Shown here piece after piece: positions 1 through 5,999 of a stretch of 10,166 nucleotides of DNA. This DNA is from an uncultured Eubacteriales bacterium (lineage in GTDB: Bacteria > Bacillota > Clostridia > Oscillospirales > Oscillospiraceae): positions 1 to 10,166 of the forward strand of contig USAT01000070.1 of assembly GCA_900552725.1 (NCBI GenBank), given 5' to 3'. Position 1 is the stretch's first letter. Each line of letters starts with the position of its first letter. The notes under the pieces are model-generated. The model did not search any database and was not told where the DNA came from. It saw nothing but the letters and a program-made list of their open reading frames with translations. Position numbers and translations under genes: made by a program.

Positions 1-93
1 TTCATTTGAATCCGTAAAGTTAGATAATATAAATGGATATTTCTGTTCGGCGGCTTGCTTTTTTATTAATTAGAAGCTGTTTTAATTTTTTCA

Positions 94-116
94 AGCTGCT
101 CTCCGGCTGTTTTTTT
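94..116 (+). terminator. weak intrinsic terminator-like hairpin
   Basis: A 5-bp stem (AGCTG 94-98 with CGGCT 104-108, one G-T pair) is followed by seven T at 110-116. It would stop plus-strand transcription arriving from outside the window, converging on the minus-strand gene that ends at 118. The stem is short, so this is only a candidate. Bases 1-93 show no gene. Confidence 0.3.
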
Positions 117-117
117 C

Positions 118-888
118 TTATATCACCCCGAGGCCCTTGATGAAGATGAGCAGGGCCATCAAAATGCAGAAGGCCCAGCCGATGTAGCGGCTGGCGATCT
201 CCCAGTCGGAGGGCTCGGCCTGCTCCACGTCGCGGACCCGGAAAGACAGGTCCCAGCGGAACAGCTCGTCCGCGAACAGGATGGAGAACGCGGTCACGGC
301 GCAGATGAACACACCGCCGAACCACGCAACCCAGACCCCCTTGTGCTGCAGCTCCGGCCCCTCCGTCAGCTCGAGGATCGTCCGGACCGACAGCTCCATC
401 GGGTCGACCTCGTTTCCGTTTCCATCCAGCGTCACTCCGCTGCTCGTGATAGCAGTGATGGGCAGATCCAGGTCTATGCTTCCATCCTCATGATACAGCA
501 GGGTCTCGCCTCCGTTCTCCATCACGCCGCCGCGGAACAGGATCGTATCCCCGCAGCGGACCTCCACGCCGGTCAGATACCTGCTCAGTTCGCTGTCCGG
601 GCGCGCGTCCGGATCCTCCGTCACGGTATAGGGGCCGTAGGTCTTATCCCCGTACTGAAATTCCACCGACTTGCCCGCATGCACGGTAAAGCGCGCGGCC
701 TCGCCCCGGAGCTTGCCGGAATAGACGGTCGTGTCCCCCTCCTGCGCGGGCGTCAGGATCGTGTCCTGATACAAAAACCCCACCCGCGCCGTCGTCACCG
801 GATAGAGCACTGAAAATACCAAAATCATCACCACACCGCACACCAAAAGCGCGATCTGATACCGCCCCAGCCCCCTGAGCCGTTCCAT
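118..888 (-). CDS. membrane-anchored protein of unknown function, 256 aa
   Basis: I do not recognise the family. The protein has a hydrophobic segment near the N terminus (about residues 11-31), a long polar central part rich in beta-like stretches and acidic residues (about 35-180), and two hydrophobic segments near the C terminus (about 184-206 and 237-256), so a three-pass membrane protein with a large domain between the first two segments is likely. The start at 888 is chosen over the ATG at 906: the purine-rich AAAGGGAGG (895-903) sits six bases before the 888 ATG, and the ATG at 906 lies directly against that ribosome site with no site of its own. It is transcribed alone from a near-perfect promoter at 933-960. 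The general plan recalls DUF3592-like proteins, but I cannot support that assignment. Confidence 0.8.
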   Translation of the reverse strand: MERLRGLGRYQIALLVCGVVMILVFSVLYPVTTARVGFLYQDTILTPAQEGDTTVYSGKLRGEAARFTVHAGKSVEFQYGDKTYGPYTVTEDPDARPDSELSRYLTGVEVRCGDTILFRGGVMENGGETLLYHEDGSIDLDLPITAITSSGVTLDGNGNEVDPMELSVRTILELTEGPELQHKGVWVAWFGGVFICAVTAFSILFADELFRWDLSFRVRDVEQAEPSDWEIASRYIGWAFCILMALLIFIKGLGVI

Positions 889-932
889 AAGCCGCCTCCC
901 TTTCATCCCGATCGCCAGTCCTGTCTGCTTCC

Positions 933-960
933 ATTATAAATGCCGCCGGACCGATGTCAA
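933..960 (-). promoter_or_regulatory. consensus sigma-A promoter of the 118-888 gene
   Basis: Read on the minus strand, TTGACA (955-960), a 16-base spacer and TATAAT (933-938) match the consensus fully. Transcription would begin near 926, giving an mRNA that includes the ribosome site at 895-903. The promoter lies just after the stop codon of the MFS gene, so the membrane protein need not depend on it. Confidence 0.8.
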
Positions 961-969
961 GCCCGCAAG

Positions 970-2136
970 TCAGTGCGCCGTCCTGCGGAGCAGGCGTTCG
1001 TGCATAATGGTCATGAGGGCCAGAAGGGCGAGCAGGTAGGCCGGGAGCAGCGAGACTGTGATGTGCGCGGCGATCAGACCAAACAGCGGCGGCATCAGGC
1101 TGGTCCCGACGTAGGCGCAGGCCATCTGGATGCCGATGACCGCCTGTGACTTGTCCGCGCCGAAATACGTCGGCGTGGCGTGGATGAGGCAGGGATAGAC
1201 CGGCGCGCAGCCAAGCCCGATCAGCACAAAGCCTGCCAGCGAAACAGCCGCGCCCAGCGGCAGGAGCATCACGATCATCCCGCAGGCGATCAGCCCCTGC
1301 CCCATGCGCACCATCTGCACGTCGCTGAGCTTCATCGCAAGGAAGCCGTTCAGCGCGCGTCCGGCGGTGATGCCGATGAAGAACATGCTGGCAAAAGAAG
1401 CCGCCATCTCTGCCGGGACGCCCTTGTACAGGGTCAGATAGCTGCTTGCCCACAGGCCGGTGGTCTGTTCCAGCGCGCAATAGCAGAAGAAGCAGATCAG
1501 CACGTTTTTAACCCCGCGCAGCTGCAGGACCTCTTTCACAGACAGCGTCTTCGCCTCGACGACGCTGCCGGACGCGTCCTGTACCTGCGGCCGTCCCTTC
1601 CAGAGCGGCAGACTGCAAAGCAGCACCGCTGTCAGCACGATCTGAATGATCGCAATGCAGCGGTAGCCGCCGTTCCACGTGCCGCCGCCCGTGATGACCG
1701 CGCCCATGATATACGGCCCGGACGCCGCGCCGACGCCCCACATGCAGTGCAGCCAGCTCATGTGCTTACTCTCATAGTGCAGGGCGACATAGTTATTGAG
1801 CGACGCATCCACGCTTCCTGCGCCGAGCCCATAAGGGATCGCCCAGAGGCACAGTTGCCAGAACGTATGGCTGGCGGAGAAGCCGAACAGTGCCATGGCA
1901 GTCAGCGCGACACTGAACGCCGTGACCTTCCCTGTCCCCAGCCGGCGCGTCAGGCGGTCACTCTGCAGACTGGAAATGATCGTACCCACTGAAATGATCA
2001 TAAAAACGATTCCGGAATAGGACACCGGAACGCCGAGCTGCGGATACATCGTCGGCCAGGCCGAGCCGAGCAGCGAATCCGGCAGCCCCAAGCTGATAAA
2101 CGACAGATAGATAATGGCCAGCAGCAGGGAAAACAT
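970..2136 (-). CDS. MFS-family transporter, 388 aa
   Basis: A 388-residue, highly hydrophobic protein of the usual size for a 12-helix major facilitator. The first helix carries LPDSLLGSAWP (about residues 18-28), as in many uncharacterised clostridial MFS proteins. The loop after helix 2 has SDRLTRRLGTGKV, which fits the MFS loop 2-3 motif (basic residues after a D/R pair). A polar central loop (about residues 185-205, with QDASGSVVEAK) separates the two six-helix halves. The start at 2136 has AGGAGG at 2145-2150, eight bases upstream. It is divergent from the AraC-type gene at 2246, which suggests that this regulator controls it in response to the carried compound. The substrate cannot be told from sequence; sugar, drug or small metabolite are all possible. 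Confidence 0.85.
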   Translation of the reverse strand: MFSLLLAIIYLSFISLGLPDSLLGSAWPTMYPQLGVPVSYSGIVFMIISVGTIISSLQSDRLTRRLGTGKVTAFSVALTAMALFGFSASHTFWQLCLWAIPYGLGAGSVDASLNNYVALHYESKHMSWLHCMWGVGAASGPYIMGAVITGGGTWNGGYRCIAIIQIVLTAVLLCSLPLWKGRPQVQDASGSVVEAKTLSVKEVLQLRGVKNVLICFFCYCALEQTTGLWASSYLTLYKGVPAEMAASFASMFFIGITAGRALNGFLAMKLSDVQMVRMGQGLIACGMIVMLLPLGAAVSLAGFVLIGLGCAPVYPCLIHATPTYFGADKSQAVIGIQMACAYVGTSLMPPLFGLIAAHITVSLLPAYLLALLALMTIMHERLLRRTAH

Positions 2137-2165
2137 ATCAGGGACCTCCTGTTCTTCTTTTCCCT

Positions 2166-2194
2166 ATCATATCGCCGTAAATCGCTTGACGCAA
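2166..2194 (-). promoter_or_regulatory. promoter of the MFS gene
   Basis: On the minus strand TTGCGT (2189-2194), a 17-base spacer and TATGAT (2166-2171) lie just upstream of the MFS ribosome site. Its -35 overlaps the -35 of the divergent promoter by three bases, so the two are unlikely to be occupied at the same time. Confidence 0.6.
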
Positions 2195-2214
2195 CGCATA
2201 TACCGCCATATACT
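2186..2214 (+). promoter_or_regulatory. promoter of the AraC-type regulator
   Basis: TTGACG (2186-2191), a 17-base spacer and TATACT (2209-2214) are close to consensus. Transcription would start near 2221, and the ribosome site CGGAGGG follows at 2233-2239 with the ATG at 2246. Confidence 0.7.
2197..2213. repeat. tandem CATATAC half-sites, candidate AraC operator
   Basis: CATATAC occurs at 2197-2203 and again at 2207-2213, a direct repeat with 10-bp period, one helical turn. It lies in the spacer and -10 of the regulator promoter. AraC-family dimers often bind direct repeats, so this is a plausible operator, but the spacing is shorter than the usual ~21 bp and the assignment is inference. 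Confidence 0.4.
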
Positions 2215-2245
2215 ATAACAAAACCGACAAATCGGAGGGATAGAA

Positions 2246-3130
2246 ATGGGACTGCAGACCTGCGGCCTGAACCGGAGCCATACGCAGAAGGAATTACAGC
2301 CGCACGGGACCATCGAGTTTCCGTGCGCAGCCTATGCCTCCCGCCACACGGATGCGCCCGGCGATACGATCCCCTGGCACTGGCATGAGGAGCTGGAAGT
2401 CATCTTCGTTGCCGCCGGCACGCTGAAGCTGCAGATCCCCGGCGGAGAATACCTCCTGCAGGAAGGCAGTCTGGTCGTGCTCAACAGCAACGTGCTTCAT
2501 TCCCTCTCCGGTCATCCCGCCGGGGCGCTGCGCTCAATGGTGTTTTCCCCGTTTCTGATCACCGGCGGAGCCGACACCGTGTTTTATAAAAACTACGTCC
2601 GCGCGCTGCTCGTCTGCCCGGATTTTTCCGTCTGGCAGGCGGAGCCGGGCACGGACATCGAGCGGTTTTCGGCCGCCTTTTCTGCCATGGAGACGGACGC
2701 GTTTGCGTATGAATTTACCGTCCGGGAGAACCTCTCCCAGCTGCTTCTGCACTGCTATGCGCAGCTGCTCCCGCGCCTGTCTGTGCAGAAACCGGCAAAA
2801 AGCGCGGACACGGTGCGCATCGAACAGATGCTGCAATATATGCAGGTTTCCTATGCCGAGCCGATCACGCTCGCGGACATTGCGCAGGCCGCCGGACTGA
2901 GCGAGCGAGAATGTTTGCGCTGCTTTCATCGGACCATCGGCGACAGCCCGGTACAGTACCTGCTGAAATACCGGCTCATGCAGGGCGCAGCCCTGCTCCG
3001 CGCCTCGCCCGCCGCCAGCATCGCCGAAGTTTCCGCCGCCTGCGGCTTCGACAGCCCCAGCTACTTCTCCAAACAATTCCGCCGCTTCTACCAACGCCCC
3101 CCGCGGGAGTACCGGACGGCTGGGCAATAA
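2246..3130 (+). CDS. AraC-family transcriptional regulator, cupin plus double HTH, 294 aa
   Basis: The N-terminal part is a cupin-type ligand domain: PWHWHEELEV (about residues 43-52), then a GG.Y.L..G.LVVLNSNVLHSL stretch (about 66-88), the two halves of a small beta-barrel that in this family binds an effector. The C-terminal ~100 residues are the AraC DNA-binding domain, with helix-turn-helix 1 around ITLADIAQAAGLSERECLRC and helix-turn-helix 2 around IAEVSAACGFDSPSYFSKQF, ending in the typical FRRFYQRPPREYR signature. Length is normal. The start has CGGAGGG seven to nine bases upstream. It is divergent from the MFS gene and is its likely regulator; it may also autoregulate through the repeats at 2197-2213. 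The inducer is unknown. No clear terminator follows the stop. Confidence 0.92.
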   Translation: MGLQTCGLNRSHTQKELQPHGTIEFPCAAYASRHTDAPGDTIPWHWHEELEVIFVAAGTLKLQIPGGEYLLQEGSLVVLNSNVLHSLSGHPAGALRSMVFSPFLITGGADTVFYKNYVRALLVCPDFSVWQAEPGTDIERFSAAFSAMETDAFAYEFTVRENLSQLLLHCYAQLLPRLSVQKPAKSADTVRIEQMLQYMQVSYAEPITLADIAQAAGLSERECLRCFHRTIGDSPVQYLLKYRLMQGAALLRASPAASIAEVSAACGFDSPSYFSKQFRRFYQRPPREYRTAGQ

Positions 3131-3176
3131 ATAAAATCCTCGGCAGCAGCAGTACGATCTCACGCATAAATTCAGC

Positions 3177-3206
3177 TTGACGTTTTTGAAAAATCTGATA
3201 TATTAT
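3177..3206 (+). promoter_or_regulatory. promoter of the leader / small gene / MATE unit
   Basis: TTGACG (3177-3182) is followed by a TATATT at 3199-3204 (16-base spacer) or TATTAT at 3201-3206 (18-base spacer). Transcription would start near 3211-3213, only a few bases before an ATG at 3216. The unit then runs through a structured leader to the 70-codon gene and the MATE gene. Confidence 0.6.
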
Positions 3207-3215
3207 AGATAAACC

Positions 3216-3320
3216 ATGCGGTATTTTTCAGAAATACATGAATTATTACACAATTTCCGTGTAGTTTCGCCCGGCAGGCAAAAATGCTTGCCGGGCGTTT
3301 TTTGCTATGCAAAAGCATAG
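3216..3320 (+). CDS. putative 34-codon leader ORF overlapping a terminator
   Basis: An open frame begins ATG CGG TAT TTT and encodes a 34-residue peptide starting MRYFSEIHELL and ending GVFCYAKA. It spans the whole terminator hairpin (3268-3297) and stops inside the next inverted repeat. There is no Shine-Dalgarno sequence, and the predicted transcript start is within about five bases of the ATG, so if translated it would be nearly leaderless. A ribosome moving through it would prevent the terminator from folding, which is the layout of translation-coupled attenuators upstream of some antibiotic-resistance genes such as tet(M). Whether it is translated is not shown by the sequence; a chance ORF is possible. 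Confidence 0.3.
   Translation: MRYFSEIHELLHNFRVVSPGRQKCLPGVFCYAKA
3268..3303 (+). terminator. intrinsic terminator in the leader, possible attenuator
   Basis: A 12-bp stem (CGCCCGGCAGGC 3268-3279 with GCTTGCCGGGCG 3286-3297, one G-U pair), loop AAAAAT, then six T at 3298-3303. It lies about 90 bases after the predicted start of transcription and before the 70-codon gene. Upstream hairpins GTATTT/AAATAC (3221-3237) and TACAC/GTGTA (3247-3263) are also possible. An alternative pairing GCAAAAA (3278-3284) with TTTTTGC (3299-3305) would disrupt the stem. Confidence 0.75.
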
Positions 3321-3326
3321 CAAAAA
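3299..3326. repeat. perfect inverted repeat next to the terminator
   Basis: TTTTTGCTATGC (3299-3310) pairs perfectly with GCATAGCAAAAA (3315-3326) around an AAAA loop. Its left arm shares the T-run of the terminator, so the two structures compete or act in order. A smaller GCCCC-TGT-GGGGC hairpin follows at 3348-3360. Together they suggest a regulated leader. Confidence 0.6.
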
Positions 3327-3396
3327 TAAGAAATGTGCCATTCCCTCGCCCCTGTGGGGCAACCGGAAATGATGCACAAAAAGAAAAGGAGTATCT

Positions 3397-3609
3397 ATGA
3401 AATCAAATAGTTCGAACCCACTGATCAAGCAGTTATCTGTCTGCGGGCAGATCGCAGAGCGCAAGGCGCAGATGCTGCGCGAGCATGACTGTGAGGAAGC
3501 GTCTGTGCTGGAGGCCCTGACCGCAGAGCAGCAGAATCAACTTGGGACCCTGCTCACCATCCTGCAAAAACACTGGCTGGTCGATCATGCAGGGCACCAT
3601 CAAAAGTAA
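3397..3609 (+). CDS. 70-aa protein resembling fused ends of a MarR regulator
   Basis: A start with AAGGAG at 3386-3391, five bases upstream, makes this a convincing gene despite its size. The C-terminal two thirds (RKAQMLREHD...EALTAEQQNQLGTLL) look like the last helices of MarR-family regulators, which form the dimer interface and typically read LT.EEQ.QL..LL. The winged helix that binds DNA is absent: MarR proteins are usually about 140-160 residues. The first ~19 residues could be an original MarR N terminus, so an internal deletion of the DNA-binding region is possible; a purpose-made small protein is the alternative. It lies directly before the MATE gene, where clostridial MarR genes are common. 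The family call is from recall of the pattern, not from a search. Confidence 0.6.
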   Translation: MKSNSSNPLIKQLSVCGQIAERKAQMLREHDCEEASVLEALTAEQQNQLGTLLTILQKHWLVDHAGHHQK

Positions 3610-3629
3610 ACAATGTTGTTTTCGACGTA

Positions 3630-3673
3630 AAATGTCATCCTGCTATCGTCAGACGGCAGGGTGACATTTGTTT
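3630..3673 (+). terminator. hairpin between the small gene and the MATE gene
   Basis: A 14-bp stem (AAATGTCATCCTGC 3630-3643 with GCAGGGTGACATTT 3656-3669, one G-T pair) with a 12-base loop is followed by a broken T-run (TTTGTTTT, 3667-3674). It sits 20 bases after the stop at 3609 and 20 bases before the MATE start. It could be a partial terminator that lowers MATE expression relative to the small gene, or an RNA-stability element. Confidence 0.55.
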
Positions 3674-3692
3674 TGCAAAAGAAAGGAATCTT

Positions 3693-5074
3693 ATGGAACA
3701 AAATAACTGTTACCTCGAAGAAGAAAAGCTTTTCAGGCTGATGCTGAAATTCAGCATTCCCTGCGTGCTGTCCATGCTGGTCGGGGCACTCTATAATATC
3801 ATCGACCAGATCTTTATCGGAAATTCCAGCATCGGCACCATCGGCATCACTGCGACCTCCGTCGTGTTCCCGATGATCACGATCGCGATGGCGTTCGGCC
3901 TGATGCTGGGTGACGGCGCAACGGCCTATCTGTCGCTGTGCATGGGAAAACGCGAATCAGACAAGATCGGCAAGGCGATCGGCTCCGCCATCACGATCGC
4001 CGCCGGGATCGGCGTGATCTTCTGGATCGCCGGGTATTCGGCACTGGACAGGATTCTGAACTTTTTAGGTGCAAAAACCGCCGAGTCCATGGCGACGTCC
4101 CACGAATACGCATTCTGGATCCTGCTCGGACTTCCGTTTACGATCCTCGGCACGAGCCTGACGCCCATCGTCCGGGCGGACGGCGCGCCGAAGGTCGCGA
4201 TGGCCTCCGGCCTGAGCGGCTGTCTTCTGAATATCGTTCTGGACTGGCTTTTCATCTTCCCCATGCACATGGACGTGGCCGGCGCCGCGATCGCAACGAC
4301 GATCGGCAATATCGTCTCGTTCCTGATCGTGTTCCAGTATCTGTTCCACACGAAGTCGTTCCAGCTGAAAGCCTCTGATTTTGTGCCGGATCTCCCGGTG
4401 ATCGGGCAAATCGGAAAACTGGGCTTTTCCAGCTTCCTCACACAGCTTTCCATTGTCATCATCACGATCGTTTCCATGAACATGCTCGCAAAATACGGCG
4501 CGCAGAGCAAATACGGCGCAAACGACCCGCAGGCGATCATCGGCATGGTGATGAAGGTCTTTACCATCGCGGTGAATCTGGCGGTCGGGATCTCCGCCGG
4601 CTGCCAGCCCATTTTCGGCTTCAATTATGGCGCGGGGCGGTATGACCGCGTGCGGAAGCTGCTCGCATGGTCATGCGGAGCGTGCTGTGCATCGGCATCG
4701 TTGCAACAGTTTTATTCCAGACGATCCCGGCGCAGATCATCGGCATTTTCGGGACAAATTCACAGGACCCGGCGCTCTATATGGAATTTGGCGCAAGGGC
4801 GCTGCGCATCTATCTGCTGCTGATCTTATTCACGCTGGTGCAGAAATCAGCGGCCATCTTCCTGCAGTCCCTCGGTAGCGCTGTCCGGGCGACTCTGCTC
4901 TCGCTCATCCGGGACGTGATCGCGTTTGTTCCGTTTACGGTCCTGCTTCCGCTCCGGCTCGGGCTGGACGGGATCCTCTGGGCTGCCCCCGCAGCGGACC
5001 TTGTCGGTCTCCTCTTCTCCATCCTCTTCATCCGCCAGGAGCTTTCCAGCATGAAGCAGCAACGCTGCGGATAA
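3693..5074 (+). pseudogene. MATE-family multidrug efflux protein, one frameshift
   Basis: The first frame (3693 to about 4666) gives about 324 residues of a MATE transporter of the MepA/DinF type: LMLKFSIPCVLSMLVGALYNIIDQIFIGN at the start, PMITIAMAFGLMLGDGATAYLS in helix 2, and a second half ending in QPIFGFNYGAGRYDRVRKLL, a conserved MATE signature. From 4667 the match continues in the -1 frame (LCIGIVATVLFQTIPAQIIGIFG ... to the stop at 5072-5074), giving about 460 residues in total, the normal size. The break is at CTCGCATGG (4662-4670), where one base appears to be missing; no slippery heptamer is seen, so programmed shifting is unlikely. The unshifted frame runs on to 4823 with non-MATE sequence. 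It is either a recent loss-of-function mutation or a sequencing error, since both parts show no other decay. MATE proteins export cationic drugs by Na+ or H+ antiport. AAAGGA precedes the start by six to seven bases. Confidence 0.88.
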
Positions 5075-5083
5075 CGGATACGC

Positions 5084-5122
5084 AAAAAAATCACCCCTAC
5101 CAGCCATGCTGGCAGGGGTGAT
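5084..5122 (-). terminator. strong intrinsic terminator, minus strand
   Basis: A 15-bp stem (5090-5104 with 5108-5122, one mismatch, CAT loop) is followed on the minus strand by a run of seven T (5084-5090 on the plus strand is A). On the plus strand no T-run follows, so it would serve the MATE gene poorly. With the hairpin at 5135-5162 it makes a tandem terminator reading away from the tRNA-Tyr end copy at 5161-5184. Confidence 0.75.
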
Positions 5123-5130
5123 CGATATAA

Positions 5131-5162
5131 CGAAAATCCCGAACACTTTCGTGTTCGGGATT
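5131..5162 (-). terminator. terminator next to the tRNA-Tyr end copy
   Basis: AATCCCGAACAC (5135-5146) and GTGTTCGGGATT (5151-5162) form a perfect 12-bp stem; on the minus strand the loop is GAAA, a stable GNRA tetraloop, and TTTT follows. It directly follows the CCA of the partial tRNA at 5162-5184, as expected of the original terminator of a tRNA-Tyr gene. Confidence 0.7.
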
Positions 5163-5184
5163 GGTGGGGGAAGGTGGATTCGAA
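5161..5184 (-). repeat. copy of the tRNA-Tyr 3' end (candidate att site)
   Basis: These 24 bases are identical to 6743-6766, which cover the last 23 bases of the intact tRNA-Tyr (half of the T arm, acceptor strand and CCA) plus one flanking base. Beyond TTCGAA the two copies differ, so only the 3' end is present here. Such tRNA 3'-end duplications are the usual mark left by tyrosine integrases. Confidence 0.75.
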
Positions 5185-5330
5185 GTCTGGCAATCACGTT
5201 TTTAGAAATATTTTTCGTATAAATCTGTAATTTTACGTTCAGAATCCGTAGAATTTCGTATCAGTCAGTCTATTGTTTTATTGCCTGTCTAAGCTGTAAA
5301 GGGTCATATTTGTGGTCAACCGAAAAACGT

Positions 5331-5513
5331 TCAAACGTCAAATCGGTCATACGTCTCATAGCAGTCCAGGCACAGCTTTTTGTCACCGGACAGCCGAATC
5401 CAGTTTGCGCCGGTCGTCTCACCGCAGCAATCACAGACATAGGAATCAAAAATTCTGGCCTGTTCCGGCAGCCGGATTTTTGTTTCCTTATCAGGAAGCC
5501 CTTGCAAATACAT
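5331..5513 (-). pseudogene. C-terminal zinc-finger fragment of an FmdE-family protein
   Basis: A 60-residue frame reads ...PEQARIFDSYVCDCCGETT and ends after KLCLDCYETYDRFDV. The Cys-x2-Cys (C27, C30) and Cys-x2-Cys (C48, C51) pairs around a basic IRL..GDKKLC stretch match the zinc-finger tail of FmdE proteins (first described with formylmethanofuran dehydrogenase, in bacteria often of unknown role near molybdenum or metal genes), including the PE.ARIF lead-in. The N-terminal FmdE domain of about 130 residues is missing. The apparent ATG at 5513-5511 is formed where the fragment meets the first CRISPR repeat, and an in-frame stop lies just upstream, so the gene was cut at exactly this point. 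Bases 5185-5330 downstream hold no recognisable gene. Confidence 0.6.
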
Positions 5514-5601
5514 CTACCCCACACATGTGGGGATGAACCGATGATGAACCCCCTAGGTTTGGCGTACAAGCAATCTACTCCACACATATTGGGACAATAT
5601 T
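5512..5601 (+). CRISPR. type I-E mini-array: repeat, one spacer, degenerate repeat
   Basis: The first repeat (5512-5540, 29 bases) contains CCCCAC-ACAT-GTGGGG and ends GGATGAACCG, as in type I-E repeats of Gram-positive bacteria. A 32-base spacer (5541-5572) follows, then a second 29-base unit (5573-5601) that begins ATCTACTCCACACAT and then diverges, losing the stem and the ATGAACCG handle. The 29/32 geometry is exactly that of type I-E. A degenerate last repeat is normal at the leader-distal end, but no leader is present: an FmdE fragment abuts the first repeat, and cas1 starts 21 bases after the second. With one intact repeat it could make little or no normal crRNA. Confidence 0.75.
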
Positions 5602-5621
5602 GAATGAAAGGAAGTCATATC

Positions 5622-5930
5622 TTGAATTTTCAGGAATTGCCAATGCTCCGAGACAGTATTTCTTACCTTTACGTTGAGCATGCCGTCATTGAGAAGGGCG
5701 ATAATGCCATTGTGTCCATTTCTGCCGAGGGCAGAATGCCGATTCCCGTATCTGGTGTGACCTGTTTGCTGCTGGGGCCAGGAACGAACGTGACCCATGC
5801 AGCAATTCGAATCATGGCTGACTCCGGCTGTATGGTAATCTGGTGCGGAGAAGGAGTTGGACGCTTTTATGCTTCCGGTCTTGGAGAAACCAGGAGCTCA
5901 GCTAATGTCTTGGCACAGGCCAAAGCATGT
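5622..5930 (+). pseudogene. cas1: type I-E cas1, N-terminal third only
   Basis: Cas1 is the integrase subunit that inserts new spacers. The frame from the TTG at 5622 (AAAGGAAG at 5607-5614, seven bases before) reads MNFQELPMLRDSISYLYVEH, then PVSGVTCLLLGPGTNVTHAA and CMVIWCGEGVGRFYASG, closely following type I-E Cas1. An upstream in-frame ATG at 5604 has no ribosome site. Similarity stops at about residue 103 (LAQAKAC, 5930) against a usual length near 300, and what follows is unrelated. The metal-binding catalytic residues (Glu141, His208, Asp221 in E. coli Cas1) lie in the missing part, so the product cannot be active. No cas2 or interference genes are in the window. The frame itself stays open to 6119. 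Confidence 0.8.
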
Positions 5931-5999
5931 ATACCCTCCAGCATGGATTGGGCATCTCGTTTCTCTCCTTTTTGTCATTTGATGAGTTGTCCAAAATCA

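Noticed and set aside
644..1480. A 278-codon minus-strand frame across the MFS and membrane-protein genes
   Set aside because: High-GC shadow frame; it lacks hydrophobic pattern, and the promoter at 933-960 lies within it.
1180..1992. A 270-codon plus-strand frame antisense to the MFS gene
   Set aside because: Composition (rich in His, Arg, Gln, Asp) is typical of an antisense frame in GC-rich DNA; the MFS frame on the other strand is clearly real.
4655..4680. Programmed ribosomal frameshift in the MATE gene
   Set aside because: No slippery heptamer or downstream stimulator is seen, and MATE genes are not known to use frameshifting.
5270..5330. Possible continuation of the FmdE fragment in another frame (ending DPLQLRQAIKQ)
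   Set aside because: FmdE proteins normally end just after the second Cys pair, so the stop at 5331 is the natural end; the other frame shows nothing recognisable.
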